NCBI RefSeq assembly: GCF_000411155.1
Contig: NZ_KE150266.1
Span: 992,001-1,056,000, forward strand
Length of the DNA stretch: 64,000 bases
Direction of reading: 5' to 3'
Origin: Gleimia europaea ACS-120-V-Col10b
Lineage (GTDB): Bacteria; Actinomycetota; Actinomycetes; Actinomycetales; Actinomycetaceae
Shown here: in pieces, positions 27,745 to 37,089 of the stretch
Layout: every line of letters starts with the position of its first letter
Position numbering within the stretch: position 1 is the stretch's first letter
Position numbers and translations under genes: made by a program
Notes under the pieces: model-generated
The model's database searches: none
What the model saw: the letters and a program-made list of their open reading frames with translations, nothing else
What the model was told of the DNA's origin: nothing

Positions 27745-27917
27745 GTTGATTCGTGAGGGCGTTGGTAACGCTTGATCGTTTCTGTTGAGGGGCGCGGACT
27801 CAGTTTTGGGTTCGCGCCTCGCATTTTCCTGGCAACACAGCGGGGCATTCCGTAAGAATCGCTTTTGCAAGCTCCTGCTTACGCGCGTACAGATTTCGTT
27901 CGATTAATGGGGTAGAC

Positions 27918-30290
27918 ATGACCAACAGCGTCCTCTCGCAAACCTCCACTAGGGCTCTTGACGAGGGCGCCTCCCTGAATCCAAAACTCGCTGCGCTCAG
28001 TGGGATCTTGGCTGCGAAAGGCGCCACACTACTGCGCAACAATGCAGTTTTACCGTTGGAGAGGGGCAAGCCGCTGGCGGTTTTTGGGCGCGTGGCGCGC
28101 GACTGGATTGCGGTGGGCTACGGCTCGGGCGGCGATGTGAATCCGCCCTATGTTACGAATCTGACGGACTCGCTGCGCGAGCTTGAGGTGGCTGTCGATA
28201 CCGAACTGGCTACCATGTATGAGCAGTGGTGCGCGGCAAATCCGGTAGATCCGGGCGAGGAGTGGGGGAAGTGGCCGCTTTCGTTTGCTGAAATGCCCAT
28301 GCCGGATGCGGTTATTGCGGGAGCCGCAGTGCGCTGCGACACGGCCCTGGTGGTGATCGGGCGTGCAGCCGGCGAGGATCGCGACTCGCTGCTGCAGGTG
28401 GGCTCCTACTACCTCACTAATGACGAACGATGCCTGCTGAAACGAGTGAATAGGGCGTTTGCCCGCATTGTTGTGATCGTCGTGACCGGCAACGTCATGG
28501 ACTTGGCGTGGGCGGAAGAGCTGGACGTTGACGGTCTGTTACTCGCGTGGGCGGGCGGGCAAGAAGGTGCCCGCGCAATCGCAAAAATCTTGGTTGGCGA
28601 GATGGAGCCGGGCGGGCGTCTAACCGACACGATCGCATACCGCTACGAGGACTACCCCAGCCACGGCCATTTTGGCGACCTGGATGCGAACACCTACGTT
28701 GAGGACATTTACGTTGGCTACCGCTACTTTGAAACGTTTGCCAAGGAAAAAGTGCAGTACCCGTTTGGATTTGGCCTGGGGTATTCAACGCATGAGTATT
28801 CCGACCAGATCGTCCAGATTTGCGATGAGGGCGTGAGCGTATCCGCGACGGTAACGAACGTCGGCTCGGCAAAGTCCTCCGCAGTGGCGCAACTGTACGT
28901 ACGCAAACCCGGCCGGCTGAACGGAGCGCCCGAGCGCGAACTCGTGGGGTTTTGGCGCTCTCCCGACCTCTCTCCGGGCGAGAGTGCGCAGTTCACCATC
29001 ACCGCACCGCTACGCAACCTCGCGGTTTACGATGACGCGGCAGGCCGGGACACCAGCCACTGTTGGGTTTTAGAGGAGGGTAGCTATGCCTTCTTCCTCG
29101 GAAACGATGTACGCCAGGCGCGCGAGATCGGCACAGCGCAGTTCGACCGCAAGATTTTGGAGCGGCTGGAACAGGCCGCAGCTCCCGTTGTTCAGTTTGA
29201 CCGCTACGTTCGCGAGGCGGGCGCGGATTCTGTGAAGTTGGCGCCCGTTCCGGTGAGCGAGGTTGATCTGGCCGCTCGTATCACGCAACGATTGCCTCAG
29301 TCATCTGGCAAGCCGGCGAGCGATCCGCGTTTTGAGGACGTCTTGGCCGGGCACATTTCAACCGCTGATTTCGCTGCGTCGCTGTCTAACCGCGACCTCG
29401 CTGATCTGACTTACGGTGACGTGACTATGAACTCGCCGCTGGGAGCGCCGGGCAATGCGGGGGCTTTGGGAGGAGTGACGCGGGCTTTGCGCGCTAAGGG
29501 CGTTCCTCCTGCAATCACCACGGACGGCCCGTCCGGTCTGCGTTTGAATGCGACTGCGACGCTGCTTCCGTGTGGGACAGCTCTCGCCTCCACTTGGGAG
29601 CCGCAACTGGCTGAGCAAATGGCGGTTCTGCACGGGGAAGAAATGGTTCTGCTGGGTTCGGACATCATTTTGAGCCCGGGCATGAACATTCACCGCGATC
29701 CGCTGTGCGGGCGAAACTTTGAATACTATTCGGAAGACCCACTGATCACGGGCAGCTTTGGCGCCGCGATTGTGCGGGGCGTGCAAAGCCGGGAGCGTAG
29801 CGCGTGCCCGAAGCATTTTGCGGTCAATAACCAAGAAACTAACCGCATTTTCAACGATTCGCGGCTGTCCGAACGCGCGTTGCGGGAAATCTATTTGCGT
29901 GGTTTTGAGATGGTGGTGAAGGACGCCGGCCCGCATTTCATTATGACGTCCTATAACAAGATCAATGGGGTGTGGGGCCACTACCACTATGACCTGATTG
30001 AAACTGTGCTATTTGGCGAGTGGGGTTACCGGGGTGCGGTGATGACCGACTGGTGGATGAGGATGGCGCCAGACCCGAACTTTGCGGGCGTGTACGATTC
30101 CGCGTACCGCGTGCGGGCGGGCGTGGACGTGCTGATGCCCGGAGGCGACGTGCACCAGGGCACCACTCGGGAAGACTCCGTATTCGAATGCTTGGAATCG
30201 GGTACTTTAACGCGCGGTGAGGCCGAACGCAGCGCGGTGCGAGTGCTCGACTTCCTCAAAATGCGATACGCAACCCTGAGCGCAAAATAG
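27918..30290 (+). CDS. GH3 glycoside hydrolase with permuted domain order
   Basis: The 790-residue protein places the alpha/beta sandwich half first (LLRNNAVLPLERGKPLAVFGRVA ... LLLAWAGGQEGARAIAKILVGEMEPGGRL ... YPFGFGLGYS). A fibronectin-III-like domain follows (residues about 300-380). The TIM barrel half comes last: GPSGLRLNA, CPKHFAVNNQETNR and the nucleophile Asp in GAVMTDWW. In most GH3 enzymes the barrel comes first; the reversed order defines a known subgroup of cytoplasmic beta-glucosidase-like enzymes. No signal peptide is seen, so it probably acts on imported oligosaccharides. It has no sugar transporter next to it. Confidence 0.9.
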   Translation: MTNSVLSQTSTRALDEGASLNPKLAALSGILAAKGATLLRNNAVLPLERGKPLAVFGRVARDWIAVGYGSGGDVNPPYVTNLTDSLRELEVAVDTELATMYEQWCAANPVDPGEEWGKWPLSFAEMPMPDAVIAGAAVRCDTALVVIGRAAGEDRDSLLQVGSYYLTNDERCLLKRVNRAFARIVVIVVTGNVMDLAWAEELDVDGLLLAWAGGQEGARAIAKILVGEMEPGGRLTDTIAYRYEDYPSHGHFGDLDANTYVEDIYVGYRYFETFAKEKVQYPFGFGLGYSTHEYSDQIVQICDEGVSVSATVTNVGSAKSSAVAQLYVRKPGRLNGAPERELVGFWRSPDLSPGESAQFTITAPLRNLAVYDDAAGRDTSHCWVLEEGSYAFFLGNDVRQAREIGTAQFDRKILERLEQAAAPVVQFDRYVREAGADSVKLAPVPVSEVDLAARITQRLPQSSGKPASDPRFEDVLAGHISTADFAASLSNRDLADLTYGDVTMNSPLGAPGNAGALGGVTRALRAKGVPPAITTDGPSGLRLNATATLLPCGTALASTWEPQLAEQMAVLHGEEMVLLGSDIILSPGMNIHRDPLCGRNFEYYSEDPLITGSFGAAIVRGVQSRERSACPKHFAVNNQETNRIFNDSRLSERALREIYLRGFEMVVKDAGPHFIMTSYNKINGVWGHYHYDLIETVLFGEWGYRGAVMTDWWMRMAPDPNFAGVYDSAYRVRAGVDVLMPGGDVHQGTTREDSVFECLESGTLTRGEAERSAVRVLDFLKMRYATLSAK

Positions 30291-30345
30291 GAAACGCTGA
30301 GCCGGCTAGGAGTCGGCTTAAACTCTTGGGCCAGCACAACCACAC

Positions 30346-31986
30346 TCACAACCCCTCGGCTACCAATTTGCGCGCAGAAGCGGCGGCCTCTTCGATGGAA
30401 TCGAACAGGTAGGTGGGCGAGCTTAGCGCATCGATTATGCCCACGCTTTGCGCGGCCTTCAGATGCTCGGGGCGCAGGCCCTTGATCATCGTTATGATGC
30501 CGCGTTCATTGAGCTCCACGAACACGTCCGCAAGTTGTTTTGCGCCCGACGCGTCCAAAATCCCCACGTGCGACATTGACAAGATCACCACTCCGGTGGA
30601 GCGGTGAACGTCGGAAAGCTCAGTGACGATGCGCTCTGCCGCGCCAAAGAACATTGAGCCGTCCAAACGGAAGTACGCGATCTTGTCATCGGTTTGCTGG
30701 CGTTCGCCCGGCAGCGGCAACTCCACTACGCCCGACAGGCGGGACAGGTGGTAGACCGCCCACAACACGGCGATCGCAACGCCCAAACCGATTGCAACAA
30801 CCAAGTCGAACACGACCGTGATCAGTGCAGTAATCCAAAATACGAGGCCATCGCCGCGCGTTGAGCCCAAAATCTTGCACACACTAGATGTTGAAACCAT
30901 GCGGAATGCGGTTACGAACAGGACTCCGGCTAGGGCCGCGAGCGGAATATGGCTCACGAGGCCAGCCGCGAGGTATACCACCGCGCCCAGGATTATCGCA
31001 TGCACGATTGCGGACACGCGGCTGGTAGCTCCCGACTTCACATTCACTGCCGTACGCGCAATCGCGCCCGTTGCCGGCATTCCTCCAAAAATACCCGAGC
31101 CGATTGACGCCAGCCCCTGGCCCACCAGCTCCCGGTCCGGCTGATACGATCCCTGCCCCGGCATTCCAGCCGCAACACGTGCCGACAGTAGCGACTCGAT
31201 TGCCGCCAGCATTGCCACCGCGAACGCGGCAGGCAGCAACTGCCTCATCAATGAAAAATCAACATATGGAAGGCTTGGCGCCGGAAGGGAACTGGGGAGC
31301 TGGCCAATAGTTGGCACCGCAAGATTGCCAAAGAACGCCGCCAGTGACACCACGACCACTGCGACGAGTGAGGCCGGGAACGTTGTTGATATGCGTGAGG
31401 TTCCCACAATCACCAACACAGTAACTAGGACAATGCCCAGAGTGAATGCAGAAACCGCCCAGTCTGCTTCCTGCACGGCCAAGAAAGCGCCGTACAGCGA
31501 GTTCACGCCTGCGGGGATTTCCACTCCCATCGCCATCGGCACCTGCTGGAGCGCGATTAACGTGGCGATTCCCAGCGTGAAACCCTCCACCACGGACCAA
31601 GGGATCAGGGAGATAGCCTTGCCGAGGCCCAACAATCCGAACGCAAATACCAGCAGGCCTGCCATCACCGACAGCAACATGATTGAGCTTGCCCCATGCC
31701 ACGCAAATATTGGCGCCAGGATCACCACCATCGCACCCGTTGGCCCCGACACCTGCACGTGTGAGCCACCGAAAGCCGCTGCAATCAGGCCCGCAACTAT
31801 TGCCGTTACTAAACCGGCGGCTGCGCCCACTCCAGACGAAACGCCAAATGCCAACGCCAACGGCAGTGCAACAATACCCACCGTCACGCCTGCAACCACG
31901 TCGCGGCGCCAATTCGCCTCGCGATAATCATCTGCGGACGGTAACAAAAACTTCAAGTGATCAGCTATCGAAGAAGACAACCGCAC
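30346..31986 (-). CDS. SulP-family anion transporter with STAS domain
   Basis: The 546-residue protein has 12-14 helices with the SulP signature (VAGVTVGIVALPLALAFGVSSG; AAFGGSHVQVSGPTGAMVVIL). A C-terminal STAS domain follows (VVILSMSHVGILDASGAKQLADV, with the conserved D-A-S-G). The family moves sulfate, bicarbonate or other anions; substrate cannot be assigned. It is convergent with the GH3 gene. Confidence 0.93.
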   Translation of the reverse strand: MRLSSSIADHLKFLLPSADDYREANWRRDVVAGVTVGIVALPLALAFGVSSGVGAAAGLVTAIVAGLIAAAFGGSHVQVSGPTGAMVVILAPIFAWHGASSIMLLSVMAGLLVFAFGLLGLGKAISLIPWSVVEGFTLGIATLIALQQVPMAMGVEIPAGVNSLYGAFLAVQEADWAVSAFTLGIVLVTVLVIVGTSRISTTFPASLVAVVVVSLAAFFGNLAVPTIGQLPSSLPAPSLPYVDFSLMRQLLPAAFAVAMLAAIESLLSARVAAGMPGQGSYQPDRELVGQGLASIGSGIFGGMPATGAIARTAVNVKSGATSRVSAIVHAIILGAVVYLAAGLVSHIPLAALAGVLFVTAFRMVSTSSVCKILGSTRGDGLVFWITALITVVFDLVVAIGLGVAIAVLWAVYHLSRLSGVVELPLPGERQQTDDKIAYFRLDGSMFFGAAERIVTELSDVHRSTGVVILSMSHVGILDASGAKQLADVFVELNERGIITMIKGLRPEHLKAAQSVGIIDALSSPTYLFDSIEEAAASARKLVAEGL

Positions 31987-32210
31987 GTATTTATCCCAAC
32001 CCGTTCAAGCCAAGAATTTTCATCAACACGCGCGAAATACAAGGAAAAACTAAACGGCGCGTGGACTCACCATGGTATCACGGCACAGAATTGATCTGAG
32101 GATACAATCCGGTTCGTGTTCCGCACTGGTGAACAGGTGAGTATGGCCTTGAAAGGGTGATGCTCGTATCGGTTTACGTGCACGGTTAGGTACATCTTCC
32201 AGAATTTAGA

Positions 32211-32229
32211 TAAGGTTAGCCTTGCCTAA
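32211..32229 (+). promoter_or_regulatory. DtxR/IdeR-type iron box
   Basis: The 19-base site TAAGGTTAGCCTTGCCTAA matches the DtxR/IdeR consensus TWAGGTTAGSCTAACCTWA at 17 of 19 positions. It lies 17 bases before the first gene of the ABC/ECF operon, where a bound repressor would block transcription or initiation. It predicts repression of the operon in iron-replete cells. Confidence 0.8.
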
Positions 32230-32245
32230 TAAGGATGGTGTTTGC

Positions 32246-34033
32246 ATGGACGATAGTGCAATGGATCAGGTTGTTGACGGCGAGTATGGGTCCGCGAAGG
32301 AAAAATCTGTCGCTGGCCAGAACGCGATCCGTCAACTATCGCAGCCAGTGAAAGGCAAGCTGTTCGTCGCGCAGGTTTTGGCTTTTCTCTCTGGCGTGTT
32401 GGCTATTGCCCCGTATGTGGCTCTGGTGGAGCTTGGCAGAGAACTTATGCAAGACCAGGTGGACCCGGCGCGGGTGAACTGGATCGTCATACTCCTCGTC
32501 AGCGCATACATGGCCCGGTTGAGCTTATATTTTGTTGCATTGGGCGTGACGCATTTTATTGACCTGTCGTTGCGTAACCAGATGCGTCGGCAAATTGCCG
32601 CCCGAATGTCGGCTGCTCCGCTGTCGTGGTTTACCCGCGAGGGTGAGGGGAAGATCCGCAAGACCATTCAGGATGATACGGCCACGGTGCACACAGTAAT
32701 CGCGCACGGGCCGATAGAGAAACTGAACGCGATCGTATCCCCGCTCGCCTTGTTGATGTATGCGTTTGTGGTGGATTGGCGACTCGCGTTGCTGTCGATT
32801 GCGACGATCCCGCTCTATGTGGGCATGTATGGCATGTCGATGCGTGGGATGAATGAGAAGACCGCGCAAATGGATACCAAGCTCGCTCAGGTTTCGGCAA
32901 CGATGGCCGAGTTCGTTGCCGGTATCTCAGTGGTGAAAGCATTCGGCAAGGTCGGCCAAGCACATAAAGCCTATTTAGATGCAGCTAACGAGTTTTCTAA
33001 GTTCTACCGAGCGTGGTGTATGCCGCTGGTGTCGATGTCGGTCGCCTCATTTTCGTGGGTGTCGATCCCGGTGTTGTTGATCGTGAACCTTGGCGGTGGC
33101 GCGTTGATGATGAACGCCGGTTGGGTGAGCATCTACGAGGTGATAACGACGACGTTGATCGCCTTGGTGCTGCCGGGAGCGTTGATGACAGTCGCAACCA
33201 TCGCCTGGTCTTACCAGCTTGCGGGATCGGCTGCGGTGCGCCTCGTTGCGGTGATGGAGCTACCGGCATTGAGCCAACCCGATGCACCACAGACACCACA
33301 CGGTCATGATATCGAGATTCGGGGTGTGTCGTATACCTATGACGACACCCAGGCATTAGACGAGGTAAGCCTGAGCATTCCGACAGGCACGGTGACCGCG
33401 CTGGTTGGCCCGTCGGGTGCGGGGAAGTCGACGTTGGCGAGTTTGATGGCCCGCTTTGATGACCCGGACGCTGGCACGATCACCATCGGCGGGGTTGATC
33501 TAAAGAGCATTTCCCAGGACGTGTTGTATTCGACGGTCGCATTCGTCCTGCAAGATGCACAGCTTATTCGCGACACCATCCACAACAACATTGCCCTGGG
33601 CGCGCCAGACGCAACCTTAGATCAGGTGCGGCAGGCGGCGAGAGCAGCGCAGATCGACGAGTTCATCATGAGCCTGCCAGATGGTTACGACACCGTGTTG
33701 GGAGAGGACACCCACGTTTCGGGCGGACAGGCAGCCCGTATCGCGATCGCCCGCGCGCTCATGGTTGATGCCCCAGTGTTGGTGCTGGACGAGGCGACGG
33801 CGATGGCGGACCCGGAATCGGAATCGAAAATCCAACAAGCTCTCTCGACTCTTGCCAAAGGCAGAACCGTGATTGTGATCGCCCACCGACTGGCCTCGAT
33901 CAGGGGCGCGGATCAGATTGTCGTCATGGAACGCGGGCGCATTGCTGTGGTCGGTAAACACGACGAGTTGTTGGGTAATGCGCACTATCAGGCACTTCTT
34001 GCCCAAGGTGCATGCGAGGAGATGACACGATGA
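32246..34033 (+). CDS. ABC transporter, exporter-type half-subunit (IrtA/YbtP-like), first of pair
   Basis: The ATG at 32246 follows AAGGA; a TTG 24 bases earlier is unlikely. The roughly 595-residue protein has a six-helix type-1 exporter membrane domain (to about residue 330) and an ATPase with Walker A GPSGAGKST, signature VSGGQAARIAIARAL and Walker B LVLDEATAMAD. Pairs of such subunits next to an ECF-like transporter and under an iron box resemble YbtPQ/IrtAB and the equibactin-locus transporters, which import iron-loaded siderophores despite exporter architecture. Import is inferred from this context. It overlaps the second subunit gene by ATGA. Confidence 0.88.
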   Translation: MDDSAMDQVVDGEYGSAKEKSVAGQNAIRQLSQPVKGKLFVAQVLAFLSGVLAIAPYVALVELGRELMQDQVDPARVNWIVILLVSAYMARLSLYFVALGVTHFIDLSLRNQMRRQIAARMSAAPLSWFTREGEGKIRKTIQDDTATVHTVIAHGPIEKLNAIVSPLALLMYAFVVDWRLALLSIATIPLYVGMYGMSMRGMNEKTAQMDTKLAQVSATMAEFVAGISVVKAFGKVGQAHKAYLDAANEFSKFYRAWCMPLVSMSVASFSWVSIPVLLIVNLGGGALMMNAGWVSIYEVITTTLIALVLPGALMTVATIAWSYQLAGSAAVRLVAVMELPALSQPDAPQTPHGHDIEIRGVSYTYDDTQALDEVSLSIPTGTVTALVGPSGAGKSTLASLMARFDDPDAGTITIGGVDLKSISQDVLYSTVAFVLQDAQLIRDTIHNNIALGAPDATLDQVRQAARAAQIDEFIMSLPDGYDTVLGEDTHVSGGQAARIAIARALMVDAPVLVLDEATAMADPESESKIQQALSTLAKGRTVIVIAHRLASIRGADQIVVMERGRIAVVGKHDELLGNAHYQALLAQGACEEMTR

Positions 34034-35778
34034 ATCAACTATTGCTGCCACGCTTTAAGCGTTTGATGGAACCCGCCTCGTGGCGAGACCTTTCGGTTGG
34101 TCAAGCGTGGGGTGCGGTCTCAGGACTGTGTCACGGCTTTGCCCTGCTGACTCTGCTTCCCGCCGCAAGTGCCCTAGCAACCGGAATGCCGGTGTGGGGG
34201 CTGTCGTTTTCGGGCTGGCTCATCGCCTTGGCGGTGATCGCGGTGCTGGGCGTGGGCACGGAGTTTTATGGCATGCGCACCGGCTATATCGGCGCGCTCG
34301 GATTCATTCACGACGTCCATCAAGCGGTCGGCAACAAGGTAGCCCGCCTACCGTTGGGAGTGTTCGATTCGGGTAGCTCTGGACGGCTGTCGCGCATGGT
34401 CACCCAGGAAATGATGAACTTGGGCGAGTCGGCGGCACATTTCATTTTCTCTCTCGTCCAAAAACTCTCGGCCGTGCTGGTGATCACTGTGGGAACCTGG
34501 TTCTGGGATTGGCGACTGGGACTGACCTTGACGATCGCGTTCCCGATCATGCTTGCCTTCCTCCATATTTCCCGTGTGCTTCTTGATAAAGGTAAGCAGG
34601 TTTCCGAACCAGCCGAATCGGAGCTGGCGGCTCGCATGGTCGAATTCGCCACCTGCCAAGGCGCGCTGCGCTCCTGCCATGTCGCCGACGACTACCCGGC
34701 CCTTGATCAGGCTTTCGACCAGGCTGACCGCAAGGGTCGCAAAGCATTGTGGATCGAAACATTAGCGAACCTGATTAATGGGATGTTCGTTCAAGCGCTC
34801 ATTGTGGTGATGATCTGGCTGACCGCCCAACTCGCCCTCGGCGGGCAGGTGAGCGCGTTGAACGCTGTGGTCACCATCGGCATGTGTCTGCGGTTCACCA
34901 CTATGCTCCAAGACATCGGCGGATGTATGTCTGGGCTGGAAGAACGCCGCCAGCAGATGAACCACGTCGACAAGGTCATGGATGCCCCCGAACTGTCCGA
35001 ACCCGATGCCTCTACACCGATAAACGCCCCTGGTGATGTTCGTTTCGAGGACGTCACCTTCGGCTACGATCCGGACACCCCGGTTCTCCGTGATATTTCC
35101 TTCCATGTCCCGCAAGGTGGCATGTGTGCCCTGGTTGGTCCATCTGGGTGCGGGAAGACGACGATCGCCCGGTTGGTTGCACGTTTCTGGGATGTGCAGT
35201 CCGGCAGCGTGCGCGTTGGCGGAGTGGACGTGCGCGAGCAGACCACCGAAGATTTGATGCGCCAGGTGTCTCTTGTCTTCCAAGACGTCTACTTATTCAA
35301 CGACACTCTCGAAGCCAACATTCGCCTTGGCAACCCAGAAGCCACCGATGAAGAAATCAGGTGGGCCGCTGACCTGTCGGGCGTGACGGAAATCGTCAAC
35401 CGCCTCCCAGACGGCTGGAATTCATTGGCGGGTTCTGGCGGGCGTGCACTGTCGGGTGGGGAACGGCAACGCGTCTCTATCGCCCGCGCTTTGGTGAAGA
35501 AGGCCCCGATCGTGCTTTTCGATGAGGCCACTAGCGCGTTGGACGCGGAAAATGAAGCCAATATTGTTGCGGCGATGAATGAGCTACGCAAACACTCCAC
35601 ACTGATTGTCATCGCCCACAAACTTGAAACCATTCGACAAGCTGACCAAATCATTGTGCTCTCCCACGGTGGGCGTATCGCTCAGCGCGGGTGCCACGAC
35701 GAGCTGGTCAACCAGCCAGGTCAATACCGCGATTTCTGGCAAGAACGCATCAACGCAGCCGGATGGCAACTCGTCTAA
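34030..35778 (+). CDS. ABC transporter, exporter-type half-subunit (IrtB/YbtQ-like), second of pair
   Basis: GAGGAG lies before the ATG at 34030, which overlaps the preceding stop. The 582-residue protein has six helices (PRFKRLMEPASWRDLSVGQAWG start) and an ATPase with GPSGCGKTT, LSGGERQRVSIARALVKKAP and VLFDEATSALD. It forms a heterodimer with the preceding subunit. The operon continues with an S component 36 bases later. Confidence 0.88.
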   Translation: MNQLLLPRFKRLMEPASWRDLSVGQAWGAVSGLCHGFALLTLLPAASALATGMPVWGLSFSGWLIALAVIAVLGVGTEFYGMRTGYIGALGFIHDVHQAVGNKVARLPLGVFDSGSSGRLSRMVTQEMMNLGESAAHFIFSLVQKLSAVLVITVGTWFWDWRLGLTLTIAFPIMLAFLHISRVLLDKGKQVSEPAESELAARMVEFATCQGALRSCHVADDYPALDQAFDQADRKGRKALWIETLANLINGMFVQALIVVMIWLTAQLALGGQVSALNAVVTIGMCLRFTTMLQDIGGCMSGLEERRQQMNHVDKVMDAPELSEPDASTPINAPGDVRFEDVTFGYDPDTPVLRDISFHVPQGGMCALVGPSGCGKTTIARLVARFWDVQSGSVRVGGVDVREQTTEDLMRQVSLVFQDVYLFNDTLEANIRLGNPEATDEEIRWAADLSGVTEIVNRLPDGWNSLAGSGGRALSGGERQRVSIARALVKKAPIVLFDEATSALDAENEANIVAAMNELRKHSTLIVIAHKLETIRQADQIIVLSHGGRIAQRGCHDELVNQPGQYRDFWQERINAAGWQLV

Positions 35779-35813
35779 AACACAGCACGTATAAGCACAT
35801 GAAAGGAAAAACT

Positions 35814-36410
35814 ATGTCCACACCCACATCCTCGCGCCTCAACGCGCGCGACTTCATCAACATTGGCGTCTTCACCGCCTTGATGTTCGTCATCGTGTTT
35901 GCATTCGGAATGCTCGGGTTCATCCCCGCCGCCATGTATGCCGGTTTCCTGCTTTCTATCCTCGTTAACGGCATCGTCTTTGCGCTGTTCACAGCACGCA
36001 CTCCGAAGATGGGGGCGTTGACAATCATGCTGATTATCATCGAAATCCTCTTTTTCGTGACCGGCCACTGGGTGGGAGGCATCGCGGTGGCCGCTGTATT
36101 CGGCCTGCTCGCCGACCTAGTCATCACCAAGGGACCGAAGAACGTTAAGGTTCGCGTTCCGCTGGCATACGCACTGTTTATTCTGCCGATCTACGTGTCA
36201 CCGTGGATGCCGCTATTTATGAACCAAGACGCATATATGTCGCAAATCGCCGAACAAATGGGTGCCGAGTATGCCGCCAAGATGGCACAGGTCGTCACGA
36301 TTCCGATTCTGCTGGGCTTCTTCGGCGTGATGCTCATCGTGGGCTGGCTTGCTGGTCTGTTGGGAACCAGGGTCGCGCGCAAACACTTTGAACGGGCCGG
36401 TCTTGTCTAA
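35814..36410 (+). CDS. ECF transporter S component, MptD/Trep_Strep family
   Basis: The ATG at 35814 (AAAGGA upstream) gives a 198-residue protein with five or six helices: INIGVFTALMFVIVFAFGMLGFIP, PKMGALTIMLIIIEILFFVTGHWVGG, then the C-terminal RVARKHFERAGLV. This is the Trep_Strep (TIGR02185) family of putative substrate-capture components. They are found next to iron-regulated ABC subunits in streptococci, treponemes and actinomycetes. It would bind the substrate, probably a siderophore or heme-like iron compound (inference), and dock with the EcfT/EcfA module encoded next. Confidence 0.85.
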   Translation: MSTPTSSRLNARDFINIGVFTALMFVIVFAFGMLGFIPAAMYAGFLLSILVNGIVFALFTARTPKMGALTIMLIIIEILFFVTGHWVGGIAVAAVFGLLADLVITKGPKNVKVRVPLAYALFILPIYVSPWMPLFMNQDAYMSQIAEQMGAEYAAKMAQVVTIPILLGFFGVMLIVGWLAGLLGTRVARKHFERAGLV

Positions 36411-37089
36411 ACTTCCCGACCCGCGCACCATTATCGCAGCGCTCGTCATCGTCTCCACCACGATCTACAGTGCCTACTCGCCGTGGTTCGTGTGTACTCT
36501 GGGCGGATTCGCCGCCGTGATGCTGACGAGCGCTGCGATCAACCCCAACACGCTCGTGCGCCCGAGCTGGGTGGCCGTCTACCTGGCCACGTTTGCGGTC
36601 CTCAGCGGGCTCGTCTTCGTGATACCACTGGTCTGGAAATCAACAGCCAGCGCGTTCCTCGTGCTGTTTCTGCAGTGGATGTGGCGATTCAGCGTCAGCG
36701 CAGGAATGGGAGCCTACGCGATCGGCGTAATCCGACCCGCCACCTTGCAAAAAGCACTCGCCAGCTCACGGATCCCGACCTGTTTCACGATCCCAATCTC
36801 GGTTGCCTTACGTGTGCTGCCCGTGATCGGCCACGAAGTTAAAGCGATCTCAGATGCCATGAAACTACGCGGCATGTCCGCGCTTTCCCTGCGTGCGGCG
36901 CAATACTTCACAATCCCGCTGCTATCGACCGTGGTACGCAGCGGGGACGAACTGGCATCGGCTGCCCTCGTGCGCGGACTGGGCGGAACCGCAAAGCCCA
37001 CCTCAGTCACGGTCGTGAAATTCCGTGTGATCGACGCAGTCATTCTGCTCGTCGTTATCGGCTTCGCGATATGGAGAATCGTCCTATGA
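36403..37089 (+). CDS. ecfT: ECF transporter transmembrane component (EcfT)
   Basis: A TTG at 36403 overlaps the preceding stop and gives MSKLPDPRTIIAALVIVS, a normal EcfT start; the upstream extension lies inside the previous gene. The roughly 228-residue protein has four or five helices and the coupling-helix signature (LRGMSALSLRAAQYFTIPLLSTVV; ALVRGLGG). It transmits ATP-driven motion from EcfA to the S component. Confidence 0.82.
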   Translation: MSKLPDPRTIIAALVIVSTTIYSAYSPWFVCTLGGFAAVMLTSAAINPNTLVRPSWVAVYLATFAVLSGLVFVIPLVWKSTASAFLVLFLQWMWRFSVSAGMGAYAIGVIRPATLQKALASSRIPTCFTIPISVALRVLPVIGHEVKAISDAMKLRGMSALSLRAAQYFTIPLLSTVVRSGDELASAALVRGLGGTAKPTSVTVVKFRVIDAVILLVVIGFAIWRIVL

